Part shown: in pieces, positions 34,274 to 42,646 of the stretch
Numbering within the stretch: position 1 is the first letter of the stretch
Layout of the letters: the number at the start of each line of letters is the position of its first letter
NCBI RefSeq assembly: GCF_030010555.1
Contig: NZ_JASCQP010000035.1
Coordinates: forward strand, 1-64,000
Reading direction: 5' to 3'
DNA length: 64,000 bases
From: Halomonas rhizosphaerae
GTDB lineage: Bacteria; Pseudomonadota; Gammaproteobacteria; Pseudomonadales; Halomonadaceae
Program-made: the position numbers and the translations under genes
Notes under the pieces: generated by a model
What the model saw: only the letters and a program-made list of their open reading frames with translations
The model's database searches: none
What the model was told of the DNA's origin: nothing

Positions 34274-35614
34274 TCAGAGGTCCAGCTTCTTCTCCAGGTA
34301 GTGGATATTGACGCCCCCCTGCTGGAAGTAGCCGTCACGCACCAGGTCCTTGTGCAGGTCGGTGTTGGTCTTGATGCCCTCCACCAGCAGCTCGTCCAGG
34401 GCGTTGCGCATGCGGATCAGTGCCGTCTCCCGGTCAACGCCCCAGGTGATCAGCTTGCCGATCAAGGAGTCGTAGTGGGGCGGCACGGTGTAGCCCGTGT
34501 AGACATGGGAGTCCATGCGCACGCCGAGCCCGCCGGGCGGGTGGTAGAGGGTCACCTTGCCCGGGGAAGGCATGAAGGTCCTGGCATCTTCGGCGTTGAT
34601 TCGGCACTCGAAGGCGTGGCCGGCGAGCTTGACGTCCTCCTGGCGGACCGACAGCGGCAGACCCGAGGCGATGCGCAGCTGCTCGCGGACGATGTCCACG
34701 CCGGTGACCATCTCGGTGACCGGATGCTCCACCTGGACCCGGGTGTTCATCTCGATGAAGAAGAACTGACCGTCCTCGTATAGGAACTCGAAGGTGCCGG
34801 CGCCCCGGTAGCCGATGGTGATGCACGCCTCCCGGCACGCCTCGAGGACCTCGGCGCGGGCGGTCTCGTCGATGCCCGGCGCGGGGGCCTCCTCGATCAC
34901 CTTCTGGTGGCGACGCTGCAGCGAGCAGTCGCGATCGAAGAGGTGGATGGCGTTGCCCTGGCCGTCGGCCAGTACCTGCACCTCCACGTGGCGCGGGTTC
35001 TCGAGGAACTTCTCCATGTAGACGGTGCCGTCGCCGAAGGATGAGTAGGCCTCTGTGCGGGTGACGTTGACCGCCGAGAGCAGGTGTGCCTCGGTATGCA
35101 CCACGCGCATGCCGCGCCCGCCGCCCCCGGCGGCGGCCTTGATGATCACCGGGTAGCCGATGCGCCGGGCCACGGCGAGGGTCTCCCCCTCGTCCTCCCC
35201 CAGGGGGCCGTCGGAGCCGGGCACCGTCGGCACGCCGGCCTTCTTCATCGACTCGATGGCACTGACCTTGTCGCCCATCAGGCGGATGGTCTCTGCCCGG
35301 GGACCGATGAAGATGAAGCCGGAGCGCTCGACCTGCTCGGCGAAGTTGGCATTCTCGGAGAGGAAGCCGTAGCCGGGGTGGATGGCACTGGAGTCGGTGA
35401 CTTCCGCGGCGCTGATCAGCGACGGGATGTTCAGATAGGAGTTCGCCGAGGAGGCCGGCCCGATGCACACGGCCTCGTCAGCCAGGCGCACGTGCATCAG
35501 CTCGCGATCGGCCGTCGAGTGGACCGCCACTGTCTTGATGCCCAGCTCCTTGCAGGCGCGCAGGATGCGCAGGGCAATCTCGCCGCGATTGGCGATGAGG
35601 ACCTTGTCCAGCAT
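34274..35614 (-). CDS. accC: biotin carboxylase subunit of acetyl-CoA carboxylase
   Basis: ATP-dependent carboxylation of the biotin on AccB, first half-reaction of malonyl-CoA synthesis. 446 residues. ATP-grasp glycine loop [12 protein letters not shown] and the catalytic stretch [16 protein letters not shown] are intact, in contrast to the degenerate relative at 63146. It lies 42 nt after accB. Confidence 0.97.
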   Translation of the reverse strand: MLDKVLIANRGEIALRILRACKELGIKTVAVHSTADRELMHVRLADEAVCIGPASSANSYLNIPSLISAAEVTDSSAIHPGYGFLSENANFAEQVERSGFIFIGPRAETIRLMGDKVSAIESMKKAGVPTVPGSDGPLGEDEGETLAVARRIGYPVIIKAAAGGGGRGMRVVHTEAHLLSAVNVTRTEAYSSFGDGTVYMEKFLENPRHVEVQVLADGQGNAIHLFDRDCSLQRRHQKVIEEAPAPGIDETARAEVLEACREACITIGYRGAGTFEFLYEDGQFFFIEMNTRVQVEHPVTEMVTGVDIVREQLRIASGLPLSVRQEDVKLAGHAFECRINAEDARTFMPSPGKVTLYHPPGGLGVRMDSHVYTGYTVPPHYDSLIGKLITWGVDRETALIRMRNALDELLVEGIKTNTDLHKDLVRDGYFQQGGVNIHYLEKKLDL

Positions 35615-35656
35615 GAGGAATCCGCCAGTTGGTGAATGATGAGGCCAGGTAGCGCG

Positions 35657-36115
35657 TCAGGCGATGACGAGCATCGGCTGGTCGAACTCGACCGGTTCGC
35701 CGTCATCGATCAGGAAGGCCTCGATCACGCCGTCCCGGTCTGCCTCGATCTGATTCATCATCTTCATCGCTTCGACGATGCAGATGGTCTCGCCCTTCTT
35801 GACGCTCGAGCCGACCTCGACGAAGGCCTTGGAGCCGGGTGCCGGCGAACGGTAGAAGGTGCCGACCATCGGCGAGTTGACGGTATGCCCCTGATAGGCC
35901 GGCGCGGCATCGGCGGCGGGCTCGGCAGCCGGGGCTGGCGCCTGGTGGGCAGACGCTGCCGGTGGCTCATAGGGCTGGGGCATGGGCGTCTGCCAGTTCG
36001 TGCCATTGGGGTGGCGGCTGATGCGAACCGACTCTTCCCCTTCCTGGATCTCGATCTCGCTGATGTTGGACTCTTCGAGCAGTTCGATCAGCTTCTTGAC
36101 CTTGCGGATATCCAT
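35657..36115 (-). CDS. accB: biotin carboxyl carrier protein of acetyl-CoA carboxylase
   Basis: Carries biotin between AccC and the carboxyltransferase. 152 residues. The N-terminal [20 protein letters not shown], an Ala/Pro-rich linker (about 50-75) and a C-terminal biotinyl domain with the biotin-accepting lysine in EAMKMMNQI are all present. The upstream gene in most relatives, aroQ, is absent; a long inverted repeat lies there instead. Confidence 0.97.
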   Translation of the reverse strand: MDIRKVKKLIELLEESNISEIEIQEGEESVRISRHPNGTNWQTPMPQPYEPPAASAHQAPAPAAEPAADAAPAYQGHTVNSPMVGTFYRSPAPGSKAFVEVGSSVKKGETICIVEAMKMMNQIEADRDGVIEAFLIDDGEPVEFDQPMLVIA

Positions 36116-36178
36116 GACGTTGTCTCGACCGGTGGGGTTGGGGGGTGATCCGGGGCGCTGTCAACCCCGGCCAACTTG

Positions 36179-36220
36179 CAATAGATCGCGGCAAGATGGC
36201 GTGTCTTGAGGCATCTATTG
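36179..36220. promoter_or_regulatory. nested inverted repeat upstream of accB
   Basis: Outer arms CAATAGAT (36179-36186) / ATCTATTG (36213-36220) and inner arms CAAGA (36192-36196) / TCTTG (36204-36208). It is 64 nt upstream of the accB start, 101 nt past the dsbD stop. It could be a regulator site or an RNA hairpin in the accB leader. It lacks a T-run, so a plain terminator is unlikely. Confidence 0.45.
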
Positions 36221-36321
36221 ACCATGAAAGAGCAATGACGCCGGAGTCTGCCGAAAATCGGCAAGGATGTCCAGCCGAGCAGGAACACTGTTCGAGGCCG
36301 GCTCCCGGCGTGGCGCGGGGG

Positions 36322-38229
36322 TCAGCCTTGCCGGCCCTCCAGCCAGTCCAGCACACCCTCCAGGTGGCTGGCCAGCTGTGGGGCATTCACCTCGCCCTGC
36401 ATGCGGGCATCGCGCAGTTCCTTGTCGCCGTCGAAGAACAGCAGGCTGGGCGGGCCGAACAGCTGGAAGTGGTCCAGCACCTCGCGGCTGATGGCGCCGC
36501 TGTCGGTGACGTCGACGTTGATGCGCCGGAAGTTGGCCAGGTGGCCAGCCACTTCGGGTGCCGGGTAGACGTCGCGTTCCATCACCTTGCAGGAGATGCA
36601 CCAGTCGGCCGTGAAGTTGACGAAGGCCGGTTGGTCGCTCTCGGCCAGCGAGGCCTGCAGGGCGTCGAGGTCCTCCACGGTGGTGATCTCCCGGGCGATG
36701 GTGGCCGCTTCTCCGGTCGCGGTGCCGGCCACCGGGTTGGCGGGTGCCAGGGGCCGCAGCGGATCCTCCCCGCCGCGGGAGGCGCCAATCACCAGGGCGA
36801 TGCCCCAGACCAGCAGCATCAGCCCCGCCGCCTGCCGGACCCGCGGCCAGCCCTGGGCCTGGTTGACGGTCAGCGCCCCCATGGCCAGGGCACTGCCGAT
36901 GGCCAGGCCGGCCCACAGCAGCAGGGCGATGCTGCCCGGCAGCAGGCGCTCCACCAGCCAGATGGCGACCCCCAGCAGCAGGATGCCGAAGGCGGCCTTG
37001 ACGCCGTTCATCCAGGCGCCGGAGCGGGGCAGCAGGGTGGTGCCGAAGGTGCCCACCAGCAGCAGCGGCACGCCCATGCCCAGGGCCAGCGAGAACAGCG
37101 CGGCCCCGCCCATCAGCGCATCGCCGGTGGTGGAGATGAATACCAGGGCACCGGCCAGCGGCGCCGAGACGCAGGGCGAGACCACCAGCACCGACAGCGC
37201 CCCGGCCAGGGCCAGGCCGGCGGGGCCGCTGCGCTGGGCGCGGGCCTGCCAGCCGTCGATGCGGCCGGCCAGCCTGGATGAGAAGCGCAGGTCGAAGGCG
37301 CCGAACATCGCCAGGGCGAAGAGGGTGAAGAGAACGGCGAAGGTGATCAGTACCGGGGCCGACTGCAGGCGGGCCTGGAGGTTGAGGCCCGCCCCGAACA
37401 GTCCCATCAGTACCCCCACGGCGGCGTAGGTCAGCGCCATCCCGGCCACGTAGCTGGCCGAGAGGGCGAAGGCCCGGGGGCGGGTCGGGTGCTGGCCGAC
37501 GATGATCGAGGAGAGGATCGGCACCATGGGCAGCACGCAGGGCGTAAAGGTCAGCCCCAGGCCGGCAAGGAAGAAGAGCCCGAGGACCAGCGGCAGGCTG
37601 GCTTCGGCCATCAGGGTGCGAAAGCGGCCATCCTCGCTCTGGGGGGCAGCGCCTGAGACCCCGCCGCCGGTCTCGGCGACGTCACGGTTGGCCGCCTCGC
37701 TCGCGGCAGGCGCCGTATCACCGGGCGCATCGCTGCCGGAAGCGCCTGCGTCATCGGATGGCGTCCAGCCGGCGAAGGTGGCCGGTGCCTCGCCCTCGGG
37801 AGCGGTCAGCTCCACCCGTTCCGGTGGGTAGCAGAGGCCGGCATCGGCACAGCCCTGGAAGGTCAGGGTGATGTCCAGCGGGCCCTGGTGGCCCGGCTCG
37901 ACGGGCACCTCGAAGACCACGCTGTCATAGAAGACATTGACGTCGCCCAGGAATTCGTCGCTCTTGGCCAGCCCCGGGGGGAGCTCGGGGTCGCCCAGTT
38001 CGAGTCCCTCCACGTCGGTCTCGACGGCAAACTGGTGGCGATAGAGGTAGTAGCCTTCGGCGTTCTCGAAGCCTACATGGAGGGTCTGGCCATCGTGCCA
38101 GGCGCTGGGCTGGAAGGCCTCCAGCACCGGCAGGAAGGTCTCGTCATCATCTTGGGAGAACCACTGGGCCTGGGCCCCCAGGGGCAACAGCAGCGTGATC
38201 AGCAGGGCGAGTCGCAAGACGATCGGCAC
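36322..38229 (-). CDS. dsbD: thiol:disulfide interchange protein DsbD
   Basis: Inner-membrane reductant carrier from cytoplasmic thioredoxin to the periplasm. 635 residues. Signal peptide (LRLALLITLLLPLGAQA), periplasmic alpha domain with two Cys (CADAGLC), eight-helix core with Cys in FTPCVLPM and SPCVSAPL, and a C-terminal thioredoxin domain WCISC. The start is GTG at 38229 with AGGA 6 nt upstream; no ATG fits the signal peptide. A Ser/Ala/Asp-rich linker of about 70 residues makes it longer than E. coli DsbD (565). Confidence 0.93.
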   Translation of the reverse strand: MPIVLRLALLITLLLPLGAQAQWFSQDDDETFLPVLEAFQPSAWHDGQTLHVGFENAEGYYLYRHQFAVETDVEGLELGDPELPPGLAKSDEFLGDVNVFYDSVVFEVPVEPGHQGPLDITLTFQGCADAGLCYPPERVELTAPEGEAPATFAGWTPSDDAGASGSDAPGDTAPAASEAANRDVAETGGGVSGAAPQSEDGRFRTLMAEASLPLVLGLFFLAGLGLTFTPCVLPMVPILSSIIVGQHPTRPRAFALSASYVAGMALTYAAVGVLMGLFGAGLNLQARLQSAPVLITFAVLFTLFALAMFGAFDLRFSSRLAGRIDGWQARAQRSGPAGLALAGALSVLVVSPCVSAPLAGALVFISTTGDALMGGAALFSLALGMGVPLLLVGTFGTTLLPRSGAWMNGVKAAFGILLLGVAIWLVERLLPGSIALLLWAGLAIGSALAMGALTVNQAQGWPRVRQAAGLMLLVWGIALVIGASRGGEDPLRPLAPANPVAGTATGEAATIAREITTVEDLDALQASLAESDQPAFVNFTADWCISCKVMERDVYPAPEVAGHLANFRRINVDVTDSGAISREVLDHFQLFGPPSLLFFDGDKELRDARMQGEVNAPQLASHLEGVLDWLEGRQG

Positions 38230-38436
38230 AGCACTTCCTTGATTGCGGTGAACTTGGTTGGTGGCACGGCGCGAATTGGACCCCGTTTCTCGAAGCCGGG
38301 TTCCGTCCATCGGCGGCGAGGCCAAGGTCCTGCTAGGATATCGCAGTAGTAGGGGAGCTGTTGATGGCCTCCCGCCCGCAAGGCTGCGCCGAATTGTCGC
38401 GTCGCCGGAAGCTTTCATCATCAAGGGAACCTGACC

Positions 38437-39942
38437 ATGGCGTTGACGGAAAAGGGTGGCGCCAGGCGCCGCAGTCGGACCGAGGTGCTCGAGCGCCCGG
38501 AGTATGGCTGGATCTGGAAGCCGTTGCTGGCACTGCTGGTGATCTACCTGGTGGTGTGCCTGGGGCTGGGGATCTGGTGGAGCCGCACGCCGGAAAGCTT
38601 CGACGTGGAACAGGCCGTCGCCGAGCAGCGTGGCGAGGGGTCGGGCAGCCCCGCGGCCCGCGGCGCCGTGACCACCGCCGGCCTGATGACCCTGATCGAG
38701 ACCCTGCTCGAGAAGCCGGGCGGGTACCTGCGCAACGATATCGCCCCGCCCGGGCTGTGGCTCGATAACATGCCGGCCTGGGAACTGGGCGTGCTCAGCC
38801 AGGCCCGTCGGCTCTCGAGGTCGCTGCCGGCCATGGAGCAGTCGTCGGCCCCGGTACTGGAGGGCGTGCAGGAGCGCCTGATGGGTGACAGCCGCGACTG
38901 GCTCTATCCTTCCACCGAGAAGCGACTGGAGCAGGCCCTTGAGGAACTGGACGGCTACCTCGATTCGCTCGGAGAGGGCGGCGGGGCCGCCTTCGGTGAT
39001 CAGGGCCAGGGCCTCGCGGCCTGGCTCGAGGCGATCACCGGGACGCTGGACGACCTGGGTCTGCGACTCTCGGCGAGCATCGGCAGCCGCGACGAGCTGC
39101 GCGACCTGGACATCGACGCCGACGCCCTGCCGGCACGAACGCCCTGGTATCGCGTCGACAACGTCTTCTTCGAGGCGCGCGGCCAGGCCTGGGCCCTGAT
39201 GCACCTGCTCGAGGCGGTGCGGCGTGACCAGGCCGATGTGCTGGCCTCGGCCGGGGTCACCGAGCACTGGGAGCTGCTGGTGGCCGAACTCGAACGCAGC
39301 CAGCGTCGGCTGTGGAGCCCGGTGGTGCTGAATGGCTCGGGCTTCGGCATCTTCGCCAACCATTCGCTGGTGCTGGCCAACCACATGGTGCGTGCGAGGG
39401 ACCTGGCGCGCGAGGTCACCGAGGGCCTGGCCGAGGTGACGCCCACGCCCGCCCCCACTGCCAGCGAGCCACCGGTGGTGGAGGTGGAACGCAGCGAGGA
39501 TGCCGCCGAAGAAGCGCCTGCCGATGAAGGCGAGGGCGAAATGCCTGCCTCCAGCGAAGAGGAACCCGTCGAAGAGGCTGCCACCGACGAAGGCGAGGAG
39601 GCCATGGCTGCGCCGGACAACGATGACGGCACCGAAGCGCAGGCCGTTGATGAACAGGCCGGCGATTCCGGCGAGGGCGAAATGACGTCTCCCGGTGGCG
39701 AGCAGACGCCCGCCGAGGCCGCAGAGGAGGGCAGCGACGAGGCCTCATCTGACGATGCCACCGCGACCGAGGGTGATCAGATGCCCGCCGAGGCGGCAGA
39801 GGACGGCAGCGACGATGCTTCTTCCGGCGATGCCACCGCAACAGATGGTGAGCAGATGCCCTCCGACGCCGCAAAGGAAGGCAGCGCCGACGCTTCGGCC
39901 GACGAAGATGTCACGGCTGAGGATGGGCAGCCGGCGAACTGA
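38437..39942 (+). CDS. DUF2333 membrane protein with acidic repeat tail
   Basis: 501 residues. One membrane helix near residues 28-48 and a large domain typical of DUF2333 (family function unknown) to about residue 335. It then has an acidic Ala/Glu/Asp/Ser-rich tail of about 165 residues. Within the tail three units of about 25 residues start at about 421, 446 and 471 and share G-[ED]-Q-x-P, EAA/DAA and ATAT/VTAE positions. The tail is unlike the GC-driven Arg-rich shadows around it and looks like a salt-adapted, disordered extension. AAGGGAA precedes the ATG. Divergent from dsbD. Confidence 0.85.
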   Translation: MALTEKGGARRRSRTEVLERPEYGWIWKPLLALLVIYLVVCLGLGIWWSRTPESFDVEQAVAEQRGEGSGSPAARGAVTTAGLMTLIETLLEKPGGYLRNDIAPPGLWLDNMPAWELGVLSQARRLSRSLPAMEQSSAPVLEGVQERLMGDSRDWLYPSTEKRLEQALEELDGYLDSLGEGGGAAFGDQGQGLAAWLEAITGTLDDLGLRLSASIGSRDELRDLDIDADALPARTPWYRVDNVFFEARGQAWALMHLLEAVRRDQADVLASAGVTEHWELLVAELERSQRRLWSPVVLNGSGFGIFANHSLVLANHMVRARDLAREVTEGLAEVTPTPAPTASEPPVVEVERSEDAAEEAPADEGEGEMPASSEEEPVEEAATDEGEEAMAAPDNDDGTEAQAVDEQAGDSGEGEMTSPGGEQTPAEAAEEGSDEASSDDATATEGDQMPAEAAEDGSDDASSGDATATDGEQMPSDAAKEGSADASADEDVTAEDGQPAN

Positions 39943-39961
39943 CGACCGTGACGCTCATGCA

Positions 39962-39998
39962 ACGACAACGGGCCGCCCCAAGGGCAGCCCGTTGTCGT
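39962..39998. terminator. bidirectional terminator
   Basis: 12-bp stem ACGACAACGGGC (39962-39973) / GCCCGTTGTCGT (39987-39998) between the convergent DUF2333 and ppa genes. Confidence 0.75.
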
Positions 39999-40035
39999 AT
40001 CAGGTGGTGCTGTCTATGACCGCTGTATCCGAGGG

Positions 40036-40566
40036 TCAGGCCTTATCGTGGGCCGCCACGGCCTTCTCGATCGCCTTGCAGGCCGCCTCGGAGCCTTCCC
40101 AGGACTCCACCTTGACCCACTTGCCCTTCTCGAGGTCCTTGTAGTTCTCGAAGAAGTGGGCGATCTGCTGGCGCAGCAACTCGGGCAGGTCGGTGACCTC
40201 CTGGACGTCGTCATAGAGGCTCGAGAGCTTGGGGTGCGGGACACACACCAGCTTGGCATCCTCGCCGGCCTCGTCGGTCATGTTGAGGATGCCCACCGGG
40301 CGGGCGCGGATCACGGCGCCGGGCTGGACCGGGTAGGGCGTCACCACCAGGGCGTCCAGGGCATCACCATCGTCGGCCAGGGTGTGCGGGATGAAGCCGT
40401 AGTTGGCCGGATAGAACATCGGGGTGGCCATGAAGCGGTCGACCAGCAGGGCGCCCATGTCCTTGTCGATCTCGTACTTGATCGGCGCGTGGTTGGCCGG
40501 GATCTCGATCGCCACGTAGACGTCGTTGGGGAGGTCCTTGCCGGCGGGGATGTTGTCTAAGTTCAT
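40036..40566 (-). CDS. ppa: inorganic pyrophosphatase (family I)
   Basis: Hydrolyses PPi to phosphate. 176 residues, normal length. The metal-binding signature [10 protein letters not shown] is present, as are [16 protein letters not shown] and [21 protein letters not shown] lies 6 nt before ATG 40566. The gene has its own good promoter and is monocistronic. Confidence 0.96.
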   Translation of the reverse strand: MNLDNIPAGKDLPNDVYVAIEIPANHAPIKYEIDKDMGALLVDRFMATPMFYPANYGFIPHTLADDGDALDALVVTPYPVQPGAVIRARPVGILNMTDEAGEDAKLVCVPHPKLSSLYDDVQEVTDLPELLRQQIAHFFENYKDLEKGKWVKVESWEGSEAACKAIEKAVAAHDKA

Positions 40567-40630
40567 CGTCGCTTCCTTGGGTTGGCAAAAATAAGGCTTG
40601 GCGAAATCGGGCAGGCGCAAAATCCGCCGA

Positions 40631-40660
40631 ATTATACGAAGCCGCGGCAGGGATTACCAA
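40631..40660 (-). promoter_or_regulatory. ppa promoter
   Basis: Minus-strand -10 TATAAT (40631-40636, perfect), 18-nt spacer and -35 TTGGTA (40655-40660, 4 of 6). About 65 nt upstream of the ppa start. Confidence 0.65.
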
Positions 40661-40787
40661 TGGGCCTTAGGTGGCAGGCCTTGCCTTTGGTCGATGGGCC
40701 CGCCGGTGGGACAGGGTGTATCATGGGTCTCCGATGGAAGGCGCCGGCCACCGGCCGGCGCATCGCGCCGACTGCGAGGAGACTGCC

Positions 40788-42515
40788 TTGACACCCGTGC
40801 AACTGTCACTGAGTTATGGACAGGCCTTCGTGGCGCCTGAACGGCGACGGCATCGCAGCTCGATGTCGGTGCGTTTCCCCGAGCCTCCCCTGCTCGCGGC
40901 GAAGGGCGCCTGCGCCCTGATCAGTGACTCCACCCTGCGCAACAACCTGGCCAAGCAGGCGGGGGATCTCAGCGTGAAGGGGTTTCTGACCGACTACTTC
41001 TCCACCCCCGACCACTGGGACGTCAAGACCTCGGCGACCCGTGTGTTGCGGGCGCTGAACGCCTGGTGTTTCAGCCAGAACCGCCAGATGGCGGACGGCA
41101 GCTATGTCTCCTCGCTCTCCGCCATGGTCTACCGGGGGCGTGAGGCGCACCTCTTCCATATGGGGGATACCCTGGTGTTCCGCCTGCGCGGCGCCGAGTT
41201 CGAGCAGCTTTCCCGGGACCATGTCACCGACCTGGGCGGCTACCGCTACCCCTCCCGTGCCATGGGCATGGACAGTGGCCTGGAGATCGATTATGTCAGC
41301 ATGCCGCTCAAGCAGGGAGACATCTTCCTGTTCACCACCCAGGCGGTACAGGGCACCCTGATGCCCTCGGATTACGTGCGGCTGATTCGCGAAGATGCCA
41401 GCGACCTGGATGCCGCCTGTGAGCGCCTGGGCGCGGCGGCCCGTGAGCGGGCGCAGGAGCGGGGCTACGGCGGCGACCAGTTCTGCTTCCAGCTGGTACG
41501 CATCGATGGCCTGCCCGACGAGGGAACGGAAGACCAGCCCGGTCGCGTCTATGGCGACCTGCCGATTCCCCCGGAGCTCTCGCCAGGCGATCGCCTGGAC
41601 GGCCTCGAGGTGCTGTCGGTGCTTTCGCGCACGGCCCAGTCGCGGGTCTATCACGTGCGCGACCTGCACAGCGGCCGCGAGATGGTGATGAAGGCGCCGA
41701 GTCCCGAGCTCTCCAGTCGCAATGCCTACCTGGAGCACTTCCTGCTGCAGCAGTGGGTGGTGGAGCGCGTCAAGTCGCCCTTCGTGGTGCGCATCATGGA
41801 GTCCTCGCGGCCGCGGCGCTTCCTCTACTACCTGATGGCCCACGTCAAGGGCGTGACCCTGGCCGAGTGGGCCCGGCGCCATCCCCAGGCCAGCCTGGAG
41901 CAGCGCCTCGACATTGCCAACCAGCTGGGCAAGGCGGTGCAGGCACTGCACCACCGCGACCTGCTGCACCAGCGAATCCATCCCGACAATATACTGATCG
42001 ATGTGCATGGCCAGGTGGTGCTGGCAGATTTCAGTGCCTGCCACCTGCGTGACGTCGACGGCCACCGCCGTTCACGGGAACTGGTTCGCCAGCTCGGGCT
42101 GACCGAGCACAGCGCGCCGGAGTATGCGTTGGAGGATGACGTCGGCCGTCGCAGCGACCAGTACTCCCTGGCCTCGACCATCTACTGGCTGCTCACCGGT
42201 GAGCTGCCCTATACGCTGGCGCCGAACCGGCTGCGCAGCCATACCGACCTGGAGCAGCTGGCCTATCGCAGTGCTCGCACCCTCAACCCGGAGGTGCCGG
42301 TGGCTCTGGACGATGCCCTGCGCCGGGCCCTGGACCCCCAGCGTGCGCTGCGCTTCCGGCGCATGTCGGAGTTCCGTCGAGCGCTGCGTCCGCCGCGGGA
42401 TCCGGCCCGGGACGCGGGGGAGGGCGGCGCGCGCAAGCGGGAGCCGACCCGCTTCTGGCAGGGCGTGGCGGGCATCCTGCTGCTGCTGCTGGTGCTCTCC
42501 TGGTTGTTGCGATAA
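40788..42515 (+). CDS. PP2C phosphatase-kinase fusion with degenerate active sites
   Basis: 575 residues: PP2C-like domain (about 1-245), Ser/Thr kinase-like domain (about 270-530), C-terminal membrane anchor (GVAGILLLLLVLSWLL). The architecture matches the bifunctional kinase/phosphatase family (Stk1-like). Catalytic residues are altered. In PP2C, the usual TDG metal aspartate is Gln185 (TTQA) and DG after the first metal Asp47 is DS; Asp230 is kept. In the kinase, the HRD Asp is Arg396 (HQRIHPDN), though Lys302, Asn401 and Asp414 (DFS, not DFG) remain. TTG 40788 is chosen as start because GAGGAG lies 5-6 nt upstream. It may act as a scaffold or sensor. Confidence 0.82.
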   Translation: MTPVQLSLSYGQAFVAPERRRHRSSMSVRFPEPPLLAAKGACALISDSTLRNNLAKQAGDLSVKGFLTDYFSTPDHWDVKTSATRVLRALNAWCFSQNRQMADGSYVSSLSAMVYRGREAHLFHMGDTLVFRLRGAEFEQLSRDHVTDLGGYRYPSRAMGMDSGLEIDYVSMPLKQGDIFLFTTQAVQGTLMPSDYVRLIREDASDLDAACERLGAAARERAQERGYGGDQFCFQLVRIDGLPDEGTEDQPGRVYGDLPIPPELSPGDRLDGLEVLSVLSRTAQSRVYHVRDLHSGREMVMKAPSPELSSRNAYLEHFLLQQWVVERVKSPFVVRIMESSRPRRFLYYLMAHVKGVTLAEWARRHPQASLEQRLDIANQLGKAVQALHHRDLLHQRIHPDNILIDVHGQVVLADFSACHLRDVDGHRRSRELVRQLGLTEHSAPEYALEDDVGRRSDQYSLASTIYWLLTGELPYTLAPNRLRSHTDLEQLAYRSARTLNPEVPVALDDALRRALDPQRALRFRRMSEFRRALRPPRDPARDAGEGGARKREPTRFWQGVAGILLLLLVLSWLLR

Positions 42516-42525
42516 AGCGCCAAGC
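42512..42525. repeat. heptamer pair at the stop codon of the kinase-fusion gene
   Basis: ATAAAGC (containing the stop TAA) followed by GCCAAGC, the same unit as in the array after gabD. Confidence 0.6.
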
Positions 42526-42534
42526 AGCCAAGAA

Positions 42535-42572
42535 AAACCTCCAGCAGAGTCGCTTGCTGGAGGGTTTCCTTT
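42535..42572. terminator. terminator after the kinase-fusion gene
   Basis: CCTCCAGCA (42538-42546) / TGCTGGAGG (42555-42563), preceded by AAAAA and followed by GTTTCCTTT, so it can work for both converging genes. Confidence 0.82.
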
Positions 42573-42602
42573 GTTGCCCTGGTGGTGCGCGAGCACCATC
42601 CT

Positions 42603-42644
42603 GCTCGGCGCTCGGCGCTCGGCGCTCGGCGCTCGGCGCTCGGC
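42603..42644. repeat. heptamer tandem repeat, six copies
   Basis: Six perfect copies of GCTCGGC (minus strand GCCGAGC) ending 2 nt before the pfp stop codon at 42647. Same unit as two copies near lipA (60771-60784) and one in the gabD array. Confidence 0.95.
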
Positions 42645-42646
42645 GG

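Noticed and set aside
36179..36220. dsbD terminator
   Set aside because: The outer and inner arms are interrupted, AT-rich and not followed by a T-run.
38230..39384. Upstream extension of dsbD to a product of over 1000 residues
   Set aside because: It runs antisense through the DUF2333 gene; the signal peptide begins at GTG 38229.
42603..42644. Hidden coding region in the heptamer array
   Set aside because: The repeat would encode a monotonous Leu-Gly-Ala-Arg-Arg peptide in frames that only run antisense to pfp.
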